In this document: positions 9,236-18,172 of the stretch, in pieces | Layout of the letters: every line of letters starts with the position of its first letter | Numbering within the stretch: the first letter of the stretch is position 1 | The notes under the pieces: model-generated | What the model was told of the DNA's origin: nothing | What the model saw: only the letters and a program-made list of their open reading frames with translations | Database searches by the model: none | From: Halobacteriovorax marinus | GTDB taxonomy: Bacteria; Bdellovibrionota; Bacteriovoracia; Bacteriovoracales; Bacteriovoracaceae | Length of the DNA stretch: 64,000 nucleotides | Direction: 5' to 3' | Assembly (NCBI GenBank): GCA_002163155.1 | Contig: MAAO01000006.1 | Coordinates: 62,001-126,000, forward strand | Program-made: the position numbers and the translations under genes

Positions 9236-10264
9236 ATGAAAAAGGAAATAAATTTATCCCCCATCATTTCATTAAAAAGCACATTTACTTTAATGTTAGC
9301 GCCCCCTGGTTGGGGGAAAACTACTTTAATATTAAACATTTACGAAGAGTTTAATGGGAAAATTGTTTTCATTTCTCCTCTAAAAGCACTTGCGTGTGAA
9401 TTTTTTAAAAGGGCAAGCCATTTAAAAGGAGTTTACTCACTAAGTTCAAACGACTCTAAAGAGGATGCTAAGAAGTTATTTATTGAGTCTAAGAAGGCGA
9501 TGCTCGTTCTAACGGCTGAGAAGTTGAGCGACGATATAATAGCAAGAAGTAGTGATGAAAATATCTTATTTATCTTTGATGAATTCCATCTCTTTTATTA
9601 TTGGGGGCAAAGCTTTAGACCTATACTCTTTGAAAAACTCATGGCAGCTGCCAATAATAGTGCCCAGATGTTAGGATTGACCGCAACGATGGATCCTGCT
9701 CTTTTGGAAACTTGGAAAAATGACTTTAATTTGGCGGTGGAGAATATGTATCTTCTAAACCTTGGAAATCAAAAGTTATTAAATATACCCACTAAAATCT
9801 ACAATTTCTCTCTCTTAAGTAAGATGGTTTTTTATCGTTACTTCTTTAGAGAAGTTTTCTTCAATGACCAAGCAAAAACGATTCTCTTCTTTTGTAGATA
9901 CAGAAGGGATGTTGAAATGTGGTTAGATTTTAGTAAGAGAAGAAACCTAAATGCCATCGGTTGTGTTGGAGGAGCGGTTGAGGATTTCATTAGAGATCTA
10001 GAGGAGAATCCAAGTCCTCGCTGTATCTTTTCAACTTCTGCGTTAAGTCATGGGGTGAACCTTCCCACTATTACACAGGTATTTATTGATTACCCTGTTG
10101 ATAACAAAGATTTTTGGATTCAAATGGTTGGGAGAGGAGGTAGAGATGGCACCAGTTTTCAGGTCTTTGAGCAAGAAAAGAAATCCTGGAGTTCCATTGG
10201 GAATTTGTATCATTCAATGCTACTTTTTATAAAAGATCTTTTTCTATTAAGGCAAAATCTGTGA
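9236..10264 (+). CDS. Small superfamily-2 DEAD/DEAH-type helicase
   Basis: The 342-residue protein has the SF2 motor motifs and almost nothing else. Motif I is APPGWGKTTL at about residues 22-31 and motif Ia is ISPLKALA. Motif II is DEFH at 115-118, motif III is LTATMD, and motif VI is QMVGRGGRDG near residue 306. The order and the DEFH box suggest a Ski2/RecQ-like helicase, but it is roughly half the usual length and has no accessory domain. It overlaps recO by four bases, so the two are translationally coupled and a role in recombination repair is likely by context. Confidence 0.8.
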   Translation: MKKEINLSPIISLKSTFTLMLAPPGWGKTTLILNIYEEFNGKIVFISPLKALACEFFKRASHLKGVYSLSSNDSKEDAKKLFIESKKAMLVLTAEKLSDDIIARSSDENILFIFDEFHLFYYWGQSFRPILFEKLMAAANNSAQMLGLTATMDPALLETWKNDFNLAVENMYLLNLGNQKLLNIPTKIYNFSLLSKMVFYRYFFREVFFNDQAKTILFFCRYRRDVEMWLDFSKRRNLNAIGCVGGAVEDFIRDLEENPSPRCIFSTSALSHGVNLPTITQVFIDYPVDNKDFWIQMVGRGGRDGTSFQVFEQEKKSWSSIGNLYHSMLLFIKDLFLLRQNL

Positions 10265-11064
10265 TTACAAAAGTTGAGGGAATAATCCTCTCAAAAACAC
10301 CATTTAAAGATCGGCATCTTATCTGTCGTTTACTACTGAGAAGTGGTGAAAAAATCTCTGCTATTTTCTATGGTGGACAAGGTGGTGGTACTAAGAAAAA
10401 GAGCTCATTTCTAGAATTAGGTCATCTCGTAAAATTAGAGCTAACTAGGGCCAAGGCCAATGCTGAAATTTTTTCAGTTAAAGAATGGACACTAAGTTGG
10501 CATCACAACGAAATTAGAACAAATCATAAAGCGTTCTATCTTCTTTGCTTTTTCTTAGAAGTCACAGATAAATTAGCCGTTGAGGCAAATCTCTTTGATG
10601 ATCTCTATGATGATAGACCTAGTCTAGAGTCGATGTTTAAGGTCTTGAGTAATGCTATTTTCTATTTAGAAAAAAGAACGACACTCTCTGGAGATAATTT
10701 TTCGGTAGACCTCTTTGTTTTTTTGGCAAAAACTCTTATAGACCAAGGTGTTTTCCCCGAGAGAACTCACTGTGTATTAAGTGGACATGAATTGGTTGAT
10801 GTAACTGAAATGACTTTATTAAATGAGCAAGGTGGGTTTGCAGATGCAAGTTGTATAAATTCAGATATGCTTGACTCTAAGGTGAATGCTAGGGACTCAA
10901 AGAACTTGTGGTCGTTCCTTTGTCAGACTGCAATTAACAAATATGATTATTTTGAAAGCCTTGAGACTATACCTAAAGAATTTTCGAATAGTTTAATTGA
11001 TTATCTCTGTTATCAAATTCAAATGAATAGAGCAGATTTCAAATCTCTTAGTTTAATCTTTTAA
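10261..11064 (+). CDS. recO: DNA repair protein RecO
   Basis: RecO works with RecF and RecR to load RecA on SSB-coated DNA gaps. The N-terminal OB-fold is recognisable (VEGIILSKTPFKDRHLICRLL, then KISAIFYGGQGGGTKKKSSF), followed by the helical domain. The zinc-finger Cys pairs found in many RecO proteins are mostly lost: a C-x-x-S-G remains where C-x-x-C-G is common. The GTG start lies inside the helicase stop (GTGA overlap). It ends with a 12-base tail-to-tail overlap with the next minus-strand gene. Length 267 is slightly above the norm. Confidence 0.85.
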   Translation: MITKVEGIILSKTPFKDRHLICRLLLRSGEKISAIFYGGQGGGTKKKSSFLELGHLVKLELTRAKANAEIFSVKEWTLSWHHNEIRTNHKAFYLLCFFLEVTDKLAVEANLFDDLYDDRPSLESMFKVLSNAIFYLEKRTTLSGDNFSVDLFVFLAKTLIDQGVFPERTHCVLSGHELVDVTEMTLLNEQGGFADASCINSDMLDSKVNARDSKNLWSFLCQTAINKYDYFESLETIPKEFSNSLIDYLCYQIQMNRADFKSLSLIF

Positions 11065-11640
11065 ACATTTAAATGATGATAGAATTTTCTTTATTTGTTT
11101 TCCATAAGTCTTGTTCTGCTCCCAAGTCATGAGAGTTGAAATATTATAGAGTTCACCATTACAGTTAAAGAAATATGCCTTTTCGAGGAATAGATCATTC
11201 CCTAGCGTGTAGGAATAACCAATTGAGTGAACTTCCTTTACAAAATTCCATGCTGAAATTCTATAACCAGTAAAACGAACTACTTTTCCTTTATTTTTCT
11301 TGATCCATTTAAGGCGACCTTTCTTGTAGTTACTTTGATTTTCAGAAAGCTCTTTCTTATCAAAAGAAAAATTCTGAACATTTGTATTGTTAATAGAAAT
11401 AACAGCTCTTCTGTTTTTTAGTTTAGGGCCAAATAGAGTTAATGGTGTACTTAGGAAGTTGTAAGCATATTGCCAATTTTTAGGGTAGTGTAAAGAGATT
11501 TTATTTTTAGTAATTTTAAATGTCTTTTGTTGTGAATAGGAATTATTTATAATGAGGAAAAAGCTAAATAGCGCTAGTGAAAGTCTATACTTCCATTCTC
11601 TTTTTAAAATAGTTCTTAAATAGTTCTTATTCAACTGCAA
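11053..11640 (-). CDS. Exported hypothetical protein
   Basis: The family is not recognised. The 195-residue product has a basic N-terminus and then a hydrophobic stretch (LSLALFSFFLIINNSYSQ) that reads as a Sec signal peptide, with likely cleavage after the S-Y-S-Q region. The mature part is rich in Lys, Asn and aromatic residues and has two Cys near the C-terminus that could form a disulfide (FNCNGELYN and SSFKCLKD). It stands alone between recO and the large coiled-coil gene. Confidence 0.6.
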   Translation of the reverse strand: MQLNKNYLRTILKREWKYRLSLALFSFFLIINNSYSQQKTFKITKNKISLHYPKNWQYAYNFLSTPLTLFGPKLKNRRAVISINNTNVQNFSFDKKELSENQSNYKKGRLKWIKKNKGKVVRFTGYRISAWNFVKEVHSIGYSYTLGNDLFLEKAYFFNCNGELYNISTLMTWEQNKTYGKQIKKILSSFKCLKD

Positions 11641-11780
11641 ACCTTTTTTTATTATTCTTAATTATCTTTCGGGAAAAAGGATAAAATAGTTAAAGGTTTT
11701 TATGAAATCATTCGAAAAAAATAGAGAGTGAAGTGCTTTAATTTCATTTGTTTATAAAGAAAAACTTTAGAGATTCGAAT

Positions 11781-14700
11781 ATGAATATTACTTTTATCTT
11801 ATTAATTACCTTCTTCAATTTTGGACTTCGCGCCGAGGTGAAAGTTGATTCATTTCAAAACACTCTAGATAAATTCGAAAAATATTGTATCGATCAAAAT
11901 GACGAACTTAGAGAAGATGTTTATGTAAAGGAAGAGTATTACTCATGTCGTGACGAAATGAATTTTCTTCAAGATGAGTTTGCAAAACGTGAAGAATTAA
12001 TGACATCAAATCCAGATATCTATAAGCAATATAAAGATTGTATTGCTAATAGAGTCAAACCAAAAGTTATACCTTTTATTGAACAAATTAAAGATGTCAC
12101 TGAGCAGGTTACATGTAATGCTGATGAAAAAGCAGAATTTGAAAAAGATTGTGGAAAAGCTTGGGAGTGCAATAAGTTTAGGGCCATTCTTTCTGGTGCT
12201 AAGCTACTTCCAGAAATGATTGAAGAACCAATTACAAAGTTTGTAAGAAATAGCGTACAAAAAAAGAATTATGATAGTGAATGTATTGGAGATGGAAGAT
12301 CAAATTGTATCGAAGACTTTATTACAGCTTTTCTCTCAAATTTATGGTCATCAGCTTCAAGTGTTTGGTCTCTTGTTTCTAGTGGTGCGAAGTCTCTTTT
12401 TAATATGGATAGCTGGTTTGATTCTGAAGCAGATAAACTTCAAGTTAAGGCCACACAAAGTAAACAAGATGTTAAAGACTTTTGGGACAGTCCAGGTCTT
12501 TGGTTTTCAAATACGATGGATAAATTGAAAAAAGGTGTAGATGAGTGGGTGAAATCCTCAGTCTTTTGTCAAAAATGGGAAGGTCGCGCACAGTTTTCAA
12601 AATGTTTAAAACCACTCGAGAGTTACGAGTGTATTGATTGTGATGATAAAATCAATGCCACCTGTATTGCCATTGGGGCCATTGCTTCAGAGGCTGGAGT
12701 TGCGATTCTGACGGCTGGTGTTGGAACTGCTGCTAGTTTAACAGCTAGGGCCGGAGCTAGAACTATGGCCGCTGTAGCTGCCAAGGTTTCGTCAAAAGTA
12801 AAAGCTGTTGCACCTTCCTTTAAAACTGGCTCAAAAGGTAAACCATCCTCAAAAATGATGATCGCAGCTTCCGTGGCGGCAAAGGGAATTTCTAGTGGAA
12901 CGCGAATTGCTAAAGAGTACTACTTAATAACTTCAGATAAAGCACGAAGAATTAAAGAGAAGATGGATAAAATTTCCCTGGCCGTAAATAACGCAAAGGT
13001 CGTAGTTGTGGCCAAGAAAATTATTGAAAAGGGAAACATTCCTGCACGTATAAGTGAAAAACTTGGAGAGAAAGGTGTTCTACTTGCAGCTAAGGTCACT
13101 TCGAAAGTAGGAAAAGGAACACTTAAGAAAGAAGCGAATACTCTTGTTAAACTTTCTAAGAAGTCGAAAAGGTCTGCTAAAGCGAAAGGAATTATTCAAG
13201 ATAAGTCCCATGGAAAAGGTAGAACTGTTACTCACACAGGTAAGGGGTCAAGGGTTTATTCAAAAGGCAAAAGGGCCTCTGAGACTGACCGAAAAACAAA
13301 TACAGAAAATGATCGAATAGCAAACTCAAGGGAGTCTCGAACTAGTAGTGAAAGAAACAGTCATAATCAAAGAGAAAGAGCAAAAGTAAGTCAAGAGCGC
13401 TCTAAGAAAAAAGATAGTCAAAGAAATTTATCGGAACAAAGAAAGAGTGATGAACAAAATCGAATAACAAGTGAAAACAAGAAAAGAGATGATCAGAGAA
13501 GAGTAGATCAACAAAGTAAAAGAGAGCAACAGAAGAAAGATCAACAGAAGAGATTAACAGAAGAAAGTCGTAAGAAGAAGGAAAAGAAGAAACTCGAAGA
13601 CAAGAGAGTGGCTGAAGAGAAACGTAAGAAAGAGTTGAAAAATAAAGAAAAAGAAAGTGAAGAAAATCGTAAGAAGAAGAATATTAAAAGAGGACTTGTC
13701 GCATCTGTTGTTGCAGCAGATCTCGCAGCTAAAGGAATTGCTATAAGTGAGAAGCAGGCTGCAAAAGAATTAGAGCAGATATCAAAGGCAGCCAACGGTA
13801 AGGCAGAGAAATTTGAAAAGAATCTATTCTCCGCAAAGAAAGTTTTAGGTATTGATTCTGATTTTTCTAATAGTAGCAAGGACTTAAAACAAGCAGCAGC
13901 TGTAAAAGAAATGTATAGTGATAAAAATAAAAATGAAATGATTTCCCAAATTCAAAAAACGAATTCTAATCTTAGTAAGAGTGAAGCGAGACAAGTTTTC
14001 AATGATCGGCAGAGTGAAGTTAATGAGTCTTATGACTATTTGGATAATAGAAATAAACTAAATTCTAGCTCTAATTTTAGTTCTAACTCTAACTCTAACT
14101 CCAGTTCTCAAAGTATCTCTACTGAGAGAAGGCAACTTTCTGATGAACTTGCAAAAATAAAAAGCGAGAGAAAGTTAGCAGGTGTTAATTCTGAAATAGC
14201 ATCAATTAAATCGCAAAGAGATGAAATTAAAAATAGCATTAAGGACACTAAGCAAGTTGCAAGTGGCGATGAAAAATTAGCAACTAATGATTCAGAACAA
14301 ATCGCTGACTCTAAGAGCTCTATTTCTGGATCGTCATCTAGCTCGGACATAGCTAAAAAAGCGTCGAGAATTCCTTCGGGATCTCAATCGAGTACAATTG
14401 GTGGTGCCAGTTCTCCTACTGCTCAAATATCTGAGCAAGGATTAGATGAGGGGATAAGCTCTAAGCAAGAGACAGCAGATAATACTGAAGTAGATAATCT
14501 TGAAGATGAAATTGACGTGCTTGAGGATGAAAGTATTGCTGAGACAGAGAAAAAGGAAGAAAAAGAGGAAGCCTTGAAAGAGCAAGAGCAGAGAAAGGTT
14601 GGGAAGAGCAAAAATCTTAAGAACCTCCTAGACCTTCTAAATAAGAAAGATATGAAAATAGAACTAGATGTTGCTTTTGATAGAGATTTTACAGAAATCA

Positions 14701-14933
14701 AAGTCACTGATGCAGCTTCAAAGCAGAGACTTAAGTTATTAAAATACAAAGTTGATTCAGGAGTTATGGCCACTAGGAAAGTCACTTACCAAGTGGCGAC
14801 AGGAGAGTTGGAGATTTATCAATTCGATAAGGAAAACTTCACTCTTGCCATTGATAAATTTGGTAAAGCTGAATTATTGGATGAATCAAAGTCAAATTCC
14901 ATACTACAGAGCTCAGTTCTCCCAGATGAATAA
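11781..14933 (+). CDS. Large exported protein with long charged coiled-coil region
   Basis: I do not recognise the family. From ATG 11781 the product is about 1050 residues and starts with a clean signal peptide (MNITFILLITFFNFGLRA). Residues about 20-290 form a Cys-rich region (for example CIDCDDKINATC). Then comes an Ala/Val-rich helical stretch with small residues (GAIASEAGVAILTAGVGTA). A basic Lys/Arg/Gln/Glu coiled coil spans about 480-640. After it come Ser/Asn-rich linkers, including a TCTAAC hexanucleotide repeat near 14085, an acidic helix, and a small C-terminal domain. TTG 11748 would add 11 residues ahead of the signal peptide and is unlikely. It is a candidate structural or secreted-effector protein. 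Confidence 0.7.
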   Translation: MNITFILLITFFNFGLRAEVKVDSFQNTLDKFEKYCIDQNDELREDVYVKEEYYSCRDEMNFLQDEFAKREELMTSNPDIYKQYKDCIANRVKPKVIPFIEQIKDVTEQVTCNADEKAEFEKDCGKAWECNKFRAILSGAKLLPEMIEEPITKFVRNSVQKKNYDSECIGDGRSNCIEDFITAFLSNLWSSASSVWSLVSSGAKSLFNMDSWFDSEADKLQVKATQSKQDVKDFWDSPGLWFSNTMDKLKKGVDEWVKSSVFCQKWEGRAQFSKCLKPLESYECIDCDDKINATCIAIGAIASEAGVAILTAGVGTAASLTARAGARTMAAVAAKVSSKVKAVAPSFKTGSKGKPSSKMMIAASVAAKGISSGTRIAKEYYLITSDKARRIKEKMDKISLAVNNAKVVVVAKKIIEKGNIPARISEKLGEKGVLLAAKVTSKVGKGTLKKEANTLVKLSKKSKRSAKAKGIIQDKSHGKGRTVTHTGKGSRVYSKGKRASETDRKTNTENDRIANSRESRTSSERNSHNQRERAKVSQERSKKKDSQRNLSEQRKSDEQNRITSENKKRDDQRRVDQQSKREQQKKDQQKRLTEESRKKKEKKKLEDKRVAEEKRKKELKNKEKESEENRKKKNIKRGLVASVVAADLAAKGIAISEKQAAKELEQISKAANGKAEKFEKNLFSAKKVLGIDSDFSNSSKDLKQAAAVKEMYSDKNKNEMISQIQKTNSNLSKSEARQVFNDRQSEVNESYDYLDNRNKLNSSSNFSSNSNSNSSSQSISTERRQLSDELAKIKSERKLAGVNSEIASIKSQRDEIKNSIKDTKQVASGDEKLATNDSEQIADSKSSISGSSSSSDIAKKASRIPSGSQSSTIGGASSPTAQISEQGLDEGISSKQETADNTEVDNLEDEIDVLEDESIAETEKKEEKEEALKEQEQRKVGKSKNLKNLLDLLNKKDMKIELDVAFDRDFTEIKVTDAASKQRLKLLKYKVDSGVMATRKVTYQVATGELEIYQFDKENFTLAIDKFGKAELLDESKSNSILQSSVLPDE

Positions 14934-14971
14934 AATATACTAACTGTTTTATTCTTTGCTATGATTGCCCA

Positions 14972-16681
14972 ATGAAGAGTTTTGTATCTAAAAAATTATT
15001 TCCTTATATTAAACCGTATAAGTCCAAAGTCATCGCCGCCTTCCTCTTATCTTTTATTATAGCAGGAGTCGGTGGAGCGCAAATTAGACTTGTTAAGCCT
15101 ATATTTGACACAGGTCTTGGGGGATATTCTTCATTAAATGATGTTCTTCTCTTAGCTGGTCTTCTCATTCTTCTTGGTGTTATTCATTTTCCAAGTAGAT
15201 TCTTTCATTTTTACTGGCTGCGTTATGTTTCAGATAGGGCCACATTAAAAGTTCGTGAAGAAATTTTCCAAAAACTTCAAAAGTTGCCAGTTTCCTACTT
15301 TGCTACAAAGAAACAAGGAGAGCTGATTTCCAGTATATTAAATGATACTCAAATTTTTTCCTACGGTTTCAAGGCCGCTCTTGATGTGGTTAGAGAGTCA
15401 TTAAAAGCAATTGTTTATTTAGGTATGGCAGTGTGGAGTGATTGGCAATTGACTCTAGTGATTTTTGTTATCGCCCCTTTTCTCGCAGTCATCTTTAGTA
15501 AGAGTGGTAAGAAAGTACGTACGAATCAAGGAAGTGTGCAAGAAGAGCAAGCTCAGCTTACTCACAATATTGCTGAAGGAATTCACGCTCAGAAAATTAC
15601 GAAAGCATTTAATTTACAAGACTTTGTGAATTCAAGATTTTCTGCTGCTCAAGAAAGATACTTTTCAGCTCAAATGAGAACGACTTTTATTGAAGAGTTC
15701 GCTCATCCTCTAGTTGAGATAGTGGGAACATTTGCTTTTGCAGGTCTGATCGTTTTTGCTCATTACAGATTAAAAGAGGGAACTACGATTGGGGATTTCA
15801 TTTCTTTCGCCACGGCCCTTGCTCTTTTCATGGATCCACTTAGAAAATTTTCTCAGGCCAACGTTCGTCTCTCTCAGGCGAGAGCAGCCTCGGATAGAAT
15901 TTACGATTTGCTAGATACTCCTGATGAGCCAGATTTTGGAAAAGAAGATTTGAGCTCTTTTGAAAATGTCATCGATGTTAAAAACTTAACTTTCTCCTAC
16001 GGTGAAGGTGATGTTATTAAGAATTTAAACCTCACTATAAAAAAAGGTCAAAAAGTTGCACTGGTAGGCCTTTCTGGCTCTGGGAAATCAACACTCATTA
16101 ATCTCTTATTAGGACTTTATCCTGTAGCTCAAGGAGCAATTTCGATTGATGGAAAAGACCTCAACGATATAAAACTAAAATCACTAAGAAATTTATTTGG
16201 TCTTGTCAGTCAGGATATTTTCCTCTTTAACGACTCAATTAAAACTAACCTTTTAGTAGGTAATAGCTTCTCTAGTGAACAAGTTACTAAGGCCTTAGAT
16301 GTAGCCTATGCCAGTGAGTTCGTAGATAAACTCCCTGAGCTTAGTGAAACGATCGTAGGAGATAGAGGGGCGAGGCTCTCTGGTGGACAACAGCAGAGAA
16401 TTACTATTGCTAGGGCCTTTTTGCAGGATACGGAAATTCTTCTCTTTGATGAGGCGACTTCAGCTCTAGATAATGAATCTGAAAAATTAGTACAAAAAGC
16501 TCTAGACTCGATCGGTGGTAAGAAGACTGTTGTTGCAGTGGCTCATAGGTTGTCGACAATTCAGAATTTTGATCAAATATACGTCCTTCATGAAGGTCGT
16601 TTGGTGGAGTCGGGAAATCACGCTGAACTTATCTCCAAGAACGGTGAGTACGCTAAACTTTACGACCTGAGTCAAAGCTAG
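14972..16681 (+). CDS. msbA: MsbA-type ABC exporter (lipid A flippase family)
   Basis: This half-transporter has an N-terminal ABC-transmembrane domain (about residues 1-310, six helices) fused to a nucleotide-binding domain. Walker A is GLSGSGKST, the Q-loop is VSQDIF, the signature is LSGGQQQR, and Walker B is ILLFDEATSALD with a following AHRLST switch His. The length of 569 and the overall fusion fit MsbA, which flips lipid A core across the inner membrane. A related multidrug exporter cannot be excluded from sequence alone. The start ATG at 14972 is 36 bases after the preceding stop. Confidence 0.82.
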   Translation: MKSFVSKKLFPYIKPYKSKVIAAFLLSFIIAGVGGAQIRLVKPIFDTGLGGYSSLNDVLLLAGLLILLGVIHFPSRFFHFYWLRYVSDRATLKVREEIFQKLQKLPVSYFATKKQGELISSILNDTQIFSYGFKAALDVVRESLKAIVYLGMAVWSDWQLTLVIFVIAPFLAVIFSKSGKKVRTNQGSVQEEQAQLTHNIAEGIHAQKITKAFNLQDFVNSRFSAAQERYFSAQMRTTFIEEFAHPLVEIVGTFAFAGLIVFAHYRLKEGTTIGDFISFATALALFMDPLRKFSQANVRLSQARAASDRIYDLLDTPDEPDFGKEDLSSFENVIDVKNLTFSYGEGDVIKNLNLTIKKGQKVALVGLSGSGKSTLINLLLGLYPVAQGAISIDGKDLNDIKLKSLRNLFGLVSQDIFLFNDSIKTNLLVGNSFSSEQVTKALDVAYASEFVDKLPELSETIVGDRGARLSGGQQQRITIARAFLQDTEILLFDEATSALDNESEKLVQKALDSIGGKKTVVAVAHRLSTIQNFDQIYVLHEGRLVESGNHAELISKNGEYAKLYDLSQS

Positions 16682-16778
16682 ATTTCTCTCACTTTTTAGG
16701 GGCTAGGTAATAGACCAAGCTTTAATCCTAAGGTAGACTGAGCCACAATTATTAAAGAATTTTGTGGGAGTATACGCA

Positions 16779-18104
16779 GTGTCTGAGAGCAATTTAAAAT
16801 CAATGAATGATCTTGTTAGTCTTTGTAAAAGACGAGGATTCATTTTTCAATCATCAGAAATTTATGGTGGTCTTGGCTCTTGTTGGGATTATGCCCCTTA
16901 CGGAATTCAATTAAAAAATAATATTAAAGAAAGTTGGTGGAAGGCCATGACATTTCGTGAAGATGTTGTGGGAATAGATGCTTCAATTTTCATGCATCCA
17001 ATGGTTTGGAAAGCTTCTGGTCACATTGATGGATTCAATGACCCTATGGTTGATTGTAAAAACTGTAAGGAAAGATACCGTGAAGACCAAATTGACCTAA
17101 CTAAGCCGTGTGCAAAGTGTGGGGCTAAAGATTCTTTCACAGAGCCTAGAGACTTTAACTTAATGTTTAGTACTCAAATGGGTGCAGTAGCAGATAGCTC
17201 TTCAAAAGTTTACCTAAGACCTGAGACAGCTCAGGGTATTTTTGTAAACTTCTTAAATGTTCAACAAACAATGAGAAAGAAACTACCTTTTGGTATTGCT
17301 CAAATTGGTAAAGCTTTTAGAAATGAGATCACTCCAGGAAACTTCATTTTTAGAACAAGAGAATTTGAACAAATGGAAATGCAATTCTTCGTAAAGCCTG
17401 GAACTCAGATGGATGCGATGGAGAAATGGAAAGAAATTCGTTGGCAATGGCATTTAGATAATGGAATTAGAGAAGAGAAGCTTAAATGGGTTCCCCATGG
17501 TCCAGACAGTCTTGCTCACTACGCAGATGCTGCCACAGATATAGAATACGAATACCCGATGGGTTGGGGAGAGATGGAAGGAATTCACTCTCGTACCGAT
17601 TTCGATTTAAAGCAACACGAAGAATTTTCTAAGAAGAATTTAAAGTACCTTGATACTGAAGATGGAAATAAGAAATACCTTCCGTACGTTTTAGAGACTT
17701 CAGTCGGTTGTGATAGATCACTTCTTGCTATTCTTTGTGATGCTTACAGACTTGAAAATGAAGGCGATAAAGAAAAAGAAAGAGTCGTTTTAAAATTTCA
17801 CCCAAAATTAGCTCCTGTAAAAGTAGCCGTTCTTCCTCTTGTAAAGAAAGAGAAGTTAGGTACTCCTGCAAGAGAGTTATTTGAAGCGATTCAGAAAAAT
17901 TACCAAGCTGAGTACGATGTAGCAGGATCAATTGGTAAGAGATATAGAAGACAAGATGAAATTGGAACTCCACTTTGCGTGACTTTTGATTTCGACACTC
18001 TAGATGATAATGCTGTCACGGTTAGAGACAGAGATACGATGGTCCAAGAAAGAGTGGCCATTGATCAACTAGATAAATACTTAAGAGATAAATTAGGATT
18101 TTAA
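16779..18104 (+). CDS. glyS: Glycyl-tRNA synthetase, alpha2 dimeric type
   Basis: This class II enzyme charges tRNA-Gly. It is the single-chain alpha2 form, not the E. coli alpha2beta2 type. Visible marks are [18 protein letters not shown] (motif 1 region), four zinc-type Cys (C-x-x-C then C-x-x-C in the segment around [10 protein letters not shown] and PCAKCGA), [12 protein letters not shown], and [19 protein letters not shown] (motif 2). A C-terminal anticodon-binding domain starts at about [14 protein letters not shown] 16779 is chosen because GGGAG at 16766-16770 lies eight bases upstream; GTG 16764 sits in the ribosome site itself. Confidence 0.95.
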   Translation: MSESNLKSMNDLVSLCKRRGFIFQSSEIYGGLGSCWDYAPYGIQLKNNIKESWWKAMTFREDVVGIDASIFMHPMVWKASGHIDGFNDPMVDCKNCKERYREDQIDLTKPCAKCGAKDSFTEPRDFNLMFSTQMGAVADSSSKVYLRPETAQGIFVNFLNVQQTMRKKLPFGIAQIGKAFRNEITPGNFIFRTREFEQMEMQFFVKPGTQMDAMEKWKEIRWQWHLDNGIREEKLKWVPHGPDSLAHYADAATDIEYEYPMGWGEMEGIHSRTDFDLKQHEEFSKKNLKYLDTEDGNKKYLPYVLETSVGCDRSLLAILCDAYRLENEGDKEKERVVLKFHPKLAPVKVAVLPLVKKEKLGTPARELFEAIQKNYQAEYDVAGSIGKRYRRQDEIGTPLCVTFDFDTLDDNAVTVRDRDTMVQERVAIDQLDKYLRDKLGF

Positions 18105-18108
18105 GAGA

Positions 18109-18134
18109 AAAGGTGCCTTCGGCGCCTTTTTTTT
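18109..18134 (+). terminator. Rho-independent terminator after glyS
   Basis: AGGTGCC and GGCGCCT pair around a three-base loop, preceded by A residues and followed by a run of eight T. It lies directly after the glyS stop at 18104. Confidence 0.9.
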
Positions 18135-18172
18135 GGTTATTTTAATAGCACCATCACCCACGGGAGGGTTAC

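Noticed and set aside
12271-12528. An 85-aa plus-strand frame inside the coiled-coil gene.
   Set aside because: It lies wholly within another good reading frame and has no ribosome site or recognised motif.
13541-14785. Minus-strand Ser/Phe-rich open frames inside the large coiled-coil gene (13541-13879, 14108-14350, 14423-14785).
   Set aside because: They mirror the Lys/Glu/Arg-rich coding strand, have low-complexity composition and lack ribosome sites.
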